Shown in pieces: positions 58,996 through 64,000 of a stretch of 64,000 bases of DNA. The stretch is from Amphimedon queenslandica (lineage: Eukaryota > Porifera > Demospongiae > Haplosclerida > Niphatidae): NCBI RefSeq assembly GCF_000090795.2, contig NW_003546250.1:62001-126000 (forward strand), given 5' to 3'. Positions within the stretch are counted from its first letter, which is position 1. Each line of letters opens with the position of its first letter. A program made the translations under genes and the position numbers. A model generated the notes under the pieces. That model was not told where the DNA came from. It did not search any database and saw nothing but the letters and a program-made list of their open reading frames with translations.

Positions 58996-60047
58996 ATGAT
59001 AATAATAATAATAGATACAAAGAAGCAGCTGTTTGGCTAGTGTATAGTTTAATTTATTATTTATATTATTATCCTTTTTGGTCACTTTCCCCTATCTATG
59101 CTTTGACCTTTGCCATTTGGCATTTTTGCAAAATCAAATCAAGTGGGTGGAGCTGTGGATCCGGCAGCTGGCCAGCTAGCTCGAGTGACTAGTTTTCCCG
59201 GCATATCTGGCGGTTACTATCACGTGGTGTGGCGCAATCAAAGTCCTGGTTGCATAGCAACACTCTGACGTCAGGCGGTGACACAAGAAGAAGAAGAGAA
59301 AGAAGCACAAGAGGCAGCCATTGTCTCCTCTCTCTCTCTCTCTTTTTGTCAGTTTTTGCTTTTTAAAAACTTATTTCTTTCTCTTACTAGGTTACCTCGA
59401 GTGTATAACTGTTGGAAGAGACAGATAGGATCAGTTAAATCTTGTTTGTATAGGAGGAGCCATCACTTGTATACTGTCTGGAGTACAGGATAATTAATGA
59501 GATAAGCTAATATACACACACAGTGCTCGTGTATATGAGTGTGTGATGAATAATAGAGGGAATAGTTTATCTAAGTGTCAGTTGGTAAAGACAATGAGCA
59601 AAGCAAGAGTGAGAAATACATGTAATGGAGAAAACGAGTGGTTTTGCTCTTTGCCTTTCCACTGGCATTTTGATAACATTCTCACCTTATTCTTTTACAC
59701 ATTTACATGTTATTTATTATTATTATTATGGGGTCATTCTTTATGCTATTATTATTATTATCATCATGACATTATCTGTGAAATGATTCACATCATATTT
59801 TTAGGTTAATGTTCATTACTTGTATCGATAAATCAAAGGCAGTTCTCTCAGTATTGGTTCATGATATCCGCACACTATCATGTACATATATGCATCATTA
59901 TTTATATTCTATTTTCCTTTTACAAATTAAGATTGTTACATAGATTTAAGGCAACAAGTCTTCTTCAGCATCAAGGCCAAGTCTTCAGCGTATGGTAACA
60001 ATGTATCTTCTGCATGCTATTACCTTGATTACAGTGCTAATAATAAA
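58996..60047. other. No recognised gene; promoter-like patch at 59221-59280
   Basis: No convincing conserved exon. A patch at 59221-59273 has an E-box CACGTG (59221-59226), an X-box-like GTTGCATAGCAAC (59249-59261) and a perfect CRE TGACGTCA (59266-59273). A CT-rich tract and possible splice acceptors (TTTTTGTCAG, CTTACTAG) follow near 59330-59395. An open frame at 59278-59493 has low-complexity content and no family match. A non-coding or lineage-specific transcript could start here. Confidence 0.4.
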
Positions 60048-60740
60048 TGGCTCATTTTACCACTATTCACCCCATTACATGTAATAGTAAAGCACTGTCC
60101 CATTGACCTTTACTTATTCTATTTTTTAAACATTTTTCTATTTTATTTCTTCACAGGACGATGTTCTCTGGAGGGGCTCGGATCAAGCCTAAAGTTGGTT
60201 GAGTGTGAGGTAGAATGAGAGTTAATAATGTATAATTATGCATGTTTATAATGTATTTTATGCATGTACAATATAATCCACACATGTTCCTCCTACCCCC
60301 CCCCAACCTCTAGTAGGCCTCTGACTGTTCTGGACTGGACTCAGGATCAAGTTTAAAGTTGGTTGAGTGTGAGGTAGAATGAGAGTTAATAATGTATAAT
60401 TATGCATGTTTATAATGTATTTTATGCATGTACAATATAATCCACTTATGTTCCTCTTACCCCCCCCCCAACCTCTAGTAGGCCTACCAACTGTTCTGGA
60501 CTGGACTCAGGATCAAGTTTAAAGTTGGTTGAGTGTGAGGTAGAATGAGAGTTAATATTGTATAATTATGCATGTTTATAATGTATTTTATGCATGTACA
60601 ATATAATCCACACATGTTCTTCCACCCCACCCCCCACCCCCTCTAGTAGGTCTGACTGTTCTGGACTGGACCCTGGTAAGGATTGATTGCATGTTTTCCG
60701 TTATTACATGTAATGGGGTGAATAGTGGTAAAATGAGCCA
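60048..60740. mobile_element. Element with perfect 39-bp terminal inverted repeats enclosing three tandem copies
   Basis: The left arm (60048-60086) begins TGGCTCATTTTACCACTATT and the right arm (60702-60740) is its exact reverse complement over 39 bp. Between them are three direct copies of a ~165-bp unit starting at 60181, 60345 and 60511 (GATCAAG...TTTAAAGTTGGTTGAG). Each unit contains TAATTATGCATGTTTATAAT, TTTATGCATGTACAATATAA, a C-rich run and CTGTTCTGGACTGGAC. There is no coding capacity and no clear target-site duplication. It fits a non-autonomous foldback DNA element. Confidence 0.7.
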
Positions 60741-60970
60741 ATGTTTAAAAATTTGAATAAAAAAAGAAAAAAAAACAAAAAATATAATTAGGATGTATAA
60801 GTAGGTGGAGCTAGTGAATTTATAGCCACACCTCTATTTAGCTGAACTATGACCACACCCCATAATAAGGGCCTTAACCACACCCCTAGCTAATAAAGGT
60901 AGGCGTGGTTACTGTGCATAGAGCTAGAGCTAGTGCTATGGCTAGTGCAAAGGTAGCATAAACAGGTCAG

Positions 60971-61002
60971 TACATCCACAGGCAATGTTGCATAGTGGAT
61001 GT
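60971..61002. repeat. Short hairpin related to the 19589 foldback element
   Basis: ACATCCACAGGCAATGTTGC and ATAGTGGATGT form 8-bp perfect arms (ACATCCAC / GTGGATGT). The sequence looks like the two ends of the 19589-19728 element joined after loss of the middle. Confidence 0.45.
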
Positions 61003-61126
61003 CCACCTTTAGAAAAATGAGGCATTAACGAGAAAGAACAGCAGTGTTCCATCACTTCCATGTGAAAGAAGCTTTTCCATTTTGCAAGTATACGGATCCG
61101 TAAATTTTAGGTGTGGCTCTAATAAA

Positions 61127-61790
61127 ATGGCTACCTCTGGTAAGCTCCAGCGTGAGAACATAGTGTATGATTCCTCAGGTCAGCCTTACATACCAGGGAC
61201 ACAGAGACCAGATGGGACGTGGCGTAAGGCAATAAGAGTAAAGGAAGGATACATACCACCAGATGAGGTACCAGCCTACCAAACAAGAGCTAAGAGAGAA
61301 GCAGCTAGTGTCCCTACTAGACCAGCTGGTAAAGACAGCCATTATACGTGTAATATGTATATTTATTTATTATTCTAAAGGTTTGGATTATGCAGATGAG
61401 TCCCTTATGTTAGGTCTGACTGGTGACCACCCTCCTTCCGCCCCCACCCTTACTAAGAATCAAAAGAAACATGCCAGGAAACGACAAAAAAAGAAAGAGA
61501 AAGAGCCAGAGTTAGAGTTTGAAATAGAAGAGATTATTGAAGGACTGGACAGTGTCCATACGGGGGATTCTCCCAGTGCCATGCCCATAGAGTTAACCAC
61601 GCCCACAGGACAGGATACGACCACACCCAATCTTGCCAAGCAACTGAAAGCATTGAGGAAGAAGTTAAAGCAGATCGATGAGCTAGAGGAGAAGAGAAAG
61701 AGCGGGGCCAAGTTGGACCCAGACCAGATCAAAAAGATTAAGAGACGACATGAGATTGAGGAAGAAATAGAAACACTTTCAAACTCTTAA
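61127..61790 (+). CDS. PYM1: PYM, partner of Y14 and Mago
   Basis: Ribosome-bound factor that removes exon junction complexes from mRNA in the cytoplasm. The ATG at 61127 gives [20 protein letters not shown]. It is followed by [20 protein letters not shown] and [14 protein letters not shown], the N-terminal Mago-Y14-binding motif typical of PYM. A short intron (about 61330-61380) separates the second exon, with [19 protein letters not shown], a basic linker, and the C-terminal helix [20 protein letters not shown] ... [13 protein letters not shown]. The stop is at 61788-61790. Length (~200 aa) and layout match the family. It ends tail-to-tail with CWF19L2, 61 bp away. Confidence 0.95.
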
Positions 61791-61851
61791 TTTTTAAACA
61801 TTTGCAATTATTTTTGTATTACAAACACAATAAATGAATATAAATAATTCA

Positions 61852-64000
61852 TTAATCAGTTTCGTTGCTCTTGTCTTCTTCTCTTAGTTTCTGAGTCCAG
61901 TCGTAAGGACTCCACCACTCACAGAAACGAAGAACCTTCTCCTTTTGTCTCTCAAAGCTTTCCCTGTGAGGCTTCAGCCAGAGCCTTGGTTCAACGTCCA
62001 ACATACCACCAGCCACTTCTTTCCCGAAATAATGCGGAAACTTAGAATTATCCTCAATAATGTGACCATAGCCCCCATCAGTACCAAACTCAACATAAAA
62101 GAACGGCAGACCCACAGGCAATGACCCACGCACACCTTTCTTACTGGTATCTATAACCTTCTTATTGTCACTCCACTCCTGGTCACTCTCCTGCAGTGCT
62201 TTCTTGTAATACATAGGAGCCAGCTCACCAACCTCTTTTGGCAAAGGCACACACTCCATGATCATGTGTGAGTGGGATTTAGATGAAGTGTATGTTTCCA
62301 TAAAGACAACGTCCATGTCCCTATCGGCAAACATACGAGTGAGACCTTTCCGAAAGAGGTTGAACTCACTCCACACGTTCTCATCAGTGAGCAATGAAGA
62401 CTGAGTGTGTTCCATAGGCACTAGTAGACAGTGTCCATCAGTTAGTGATTGGACTGAAGGTAGTGATAGATACACGTTGATACCAACTGCTATTAGGAGG
62501 TGCTTCTCAAACTGAGAACTATCAAAACATAATCTACAACTGTCCAACTTGTCCATCATTCTCTTGTTCTCGTTGATGGCTCTCCTCATCTCTCTCTCCT
62601 CCTCTTTCAGCTGTTTCTTTCTCTTCCCGTGAAGAGCTGCTGTGTCAAGTACATCATCAACAGTTTCATCTCCTCTGTCCGATGAAGATGGAACAAACTT
62701 GCTGGCCATTTTAAGAATAGCAGCCTGAGTGTCGTCCGAGCTTGAGAGCCTCTCGGCTTCTAAAAGAGACTTCAATGAGTGAGTGTCATCATCTTTAAAG
62801 TATTTCGTTCTCTTTCCTTTGCCAGTGTGAGTGGACAATGGTCCCTCATAACCAGATCTTGAAGGACGACTGAGGGGGCGTACATTGCCATGACGATCAG
62901 TCTTAGTGAGTAAAACAACTTCCTCTCCTTTCTCCCCTCTCTCTTCTCCCCCTCTTTGTGTCTGGTGGGTAGTTCTGTCTTTGTCCTTTGGCTGAACAAG
63001 GTCTTGTTTTGATTTTAGCTCCTGCAGCTGTTTCAATTCATTCTTTAATCGCTCAACTTTTGAAGAGTCACCAAACATTTCAGCTTTCATTATTTTAGCA
63101 GCTAATGAATTCAATTGAGTGCTGGTGACCAGAGGAGGAGGAGGAGGAGGAGGAGGAGGAGGGGGGAAGGAAGGAGAGGGGAGAAGAGATGAAGGTTTAT
63201 CAGGTACAGAAGGTACAGTAGGAGGAGGAGGAGGAGAGAGAGAGGTAGGAAGTTGAATTGTTTTCTTTCTCCAGCTGTTTGATGACTCATCATTCGTCAG
63301 TGATACAGTACTTTTGCCTTCTTCAAAAGATGGTTTTATAAACCTGTCCCTTCTTCTCTCTCTCTTATCTTCCCTCGGACTATAACGAGAGGAGTCCCTC
63401 TCATACCTACCATAAGGTACCTCCCTGTGTCTCTCCATTCTTGAGTAAAGCTCTCTCTTTCCTTTATAATGTCCGTCAGGATTATTAGGATCAATACCAG
63501 CCTCCCTCAACATCTCATGGAGTTTATCAACAGAGCCCCACTGTACAGCTGCAATCTCTTCAATGCTCCTCCCCTCCTGCTCCGCCCTCTCCAATGCCCT
63601 CTTGTATGATCGGAGTAACCAGCTACGACCACCATCACCAATTTGAGTTGATTTCTTGTCTTCTTTCACGTCAGATTGTTCCGGTAACCCAGTCCCTCCT
63701 TTCCTCCAATATGGGTTCAACTCCAAAGGGTGCTGTCCTGCTTGGTCTATCAATGGCTCCTTCTTCTTCTCCTCTTCTTCTTCTGTTCTCTTCCGCAGTT
63801 CCTCTAGCCTCCTTTGAGATGATAGAGAAGGTCCAAGTGCTAGTGTCATCCATTCGTCCCTTTGAAGAGCTATGTCTGGAGTAGGAGTGGGTGTGGCATC
63901 AACAGGTTCAGTTTCCATTCCCACGTCCTCCCCTTCCTTTTCAATCCATTCTTCTTCCTCTCCTGATTCCTCTGATTTGACGTCTGCCTTCTCTCGTTTT
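61852..64000 (-). CDS. CWF19L2: CWF19L2-like splicing factor (partial, 5' part beyond right edge)
   Basis: Relative of yeast Cwf19/Drn1, an intron-lariat spliceosome and debranching-associated protein. One long open exon is read from the right edge to the stop at 61854-61852. The N-terminal part is charged, with DEWMTLALGPSLSS, HPLELNPYWRKGGTGLPE and SWLLRSYKRALERAEQEGRS. A Pro-rich stretch lies at about 63240-63120. The C-terminal CwfJ region 1 has CRLCFDSSQFEKHLLIAVG, YLSLPSVQSLTDGHCLLVPM and FMETYTSSKSHSHMIMECVP (HIT-like histidines). CwfJ region 2 has GLPFFYVEFGTDGGYGHIIE, FPHYFGKEVAGGMLD and SPYDWTQKLREED. The frame stays open through 64000, so the start lies outside. The lack of introns over 2.1 kb is unusual for this window. 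Confidence 0.95.
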   Translation of the reverse strand, partial: KREKADVKSEESGEEEEWIEKEGEDVGMETEPVDATPTPTPDIALQRDEWMTLALGPSLSSQRRLEELRKRTEEEEEKKKEPLIDQAGQHPLELNPYWRKGGTGLPEQSDVKEDKKSTQIGDGGRSWLLRSYKRALERAEQEGRSIEEIAAVQWGSVDKLHEMLREAGIDPNNPDGHYKGKRELYSRMERHREVPYGRYERDSSRYSPREDKRERRRDRFIKPSFEEGKSTVSLTNDESSNSWRKKTIQLPTSLSPPPPPTVPSVPDKPSSLLPSPSFPPPPPPPPPPPLVTSTQLNSLAAKIMKAEMFGDSSKVERLKNELKQLQELKSKQDLVQPKDKDRTTHQTQRGGEERGEKGEEVVLLTKTDRHGNVRPLSRPSRSGYEGPLSTHTGKGKRTKYFKDDDTHSLKSLLEAERLSSSDDTQAAILKMASKFVPSSSDRGDETVDDVLDTAALHGKRKKQLKEEEREMRRAINENKRMMDKLDSCRLCFDSSQFEKHLLIAVGINVYLSLPSVQSLTDGHCLLVPMEHTQSSLLTDENVWSEFNLFRKGLTRMFADRDMDVVFMETYTSSKSHSHMIMECVPLPKEVGELAPMYYKKALQESDQEWSDNKKVIDTSKKGVRGSLPVGLPFFYVEFGTDGGYGHIIEDNSKFPHYFGKEVAGGMLDVEPRLWLKPHRESFERQKEKVLRFCEWWSPYDWTQKLREEDKSNETD

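Noticed and set aside
59278-59493. 71-aa open frame starting EEEEKEAQEAA
   Set aside because: Low complexity followed by CT-rich sequence and splice-like sites; no conserved motif. A transcript is possible but coding is not supported.

Overview
The window reads as metazoan nuclear DNA from a small, gene-dense, AT-rich genome, most likely a demosponge. The genome organisation resembles Amphimedon queenslandica, but the species is an inference. Genes are split into many short exons by GT-AG introns, often only 40-60 nt long. Gene spacing is tens to a few hundred bases, and introns are full of (AAT)n microsatellites. Coding content is typical animal: lanosterol synthase, CYP51, DNA ligase IV, LSM5, eEF1B-beta, ABCF2, TTC19, MOB1, RNF146, PAPS synthetase, PYM and CWF19L2, plus a giant cadherin.

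Layout from left to right. 1-5595: CYP51 (minus, cut by the left edge) and lanosterol synthase (plus) lie head-to-head over a 157-bp promoter with SRE-like, CCAAT and E-box motifs. These are consecutive enzymes of sterol synthesis. 5682-11874: MORN2-like and centlein-like genes (both minus), associated with cilia and centrosomes. 12015-18352: DNA ligase IV (plus), head-to-head with centlein. 18441-21500: LSM5 (minus), an unrecognised three-exon gene (plus) with a foldback element in its intron, and eEF1B-beta (minus). 21669-27132: ABCF2 and MORN1-like genes (plus). 28083-28689: a putative secreted Cys-rich protein. 29757-32164: TTC19 (minus) and a histidine-phosphatase-family gene (plus), head-to-head.

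32556-52782 is one 20-kb minus-strand gene for a giant cadherin. It has a signal peptide, roughly 33-36 EC repeats, a membrane-adjacent region resembling that of cadherin-23, one transmembrane helix and a short acidic tail. Its introns carry tandem arrays of a ~180-bp repeat and very long AAT tracts. 53565-58995 holds MOB1 (minus), RNF146 (plus) and PAPS synthetase (plus). 58996-61126 has no recognised gene. It contains a promoter-like patch and a 693-bp element with perfect 39-bp inverted ends enclosing three ~165-bp tandem copies. 61127-64000 holds PYM (plus) and CWF19L2 (minus, cut by the right edge), tail-to-tail.

Two themes recur. Five gene pairs with assigned starts are divergent with start codons 120-240 bp apart, so shared promoters are likely. 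A dispersed intronic repeat with a 20-bp palindromic core occurs in at least seven places. Exon boundaries and start codons were read by eye from homology and splice consensus, so gene ends are more reliable than individual exon edges.
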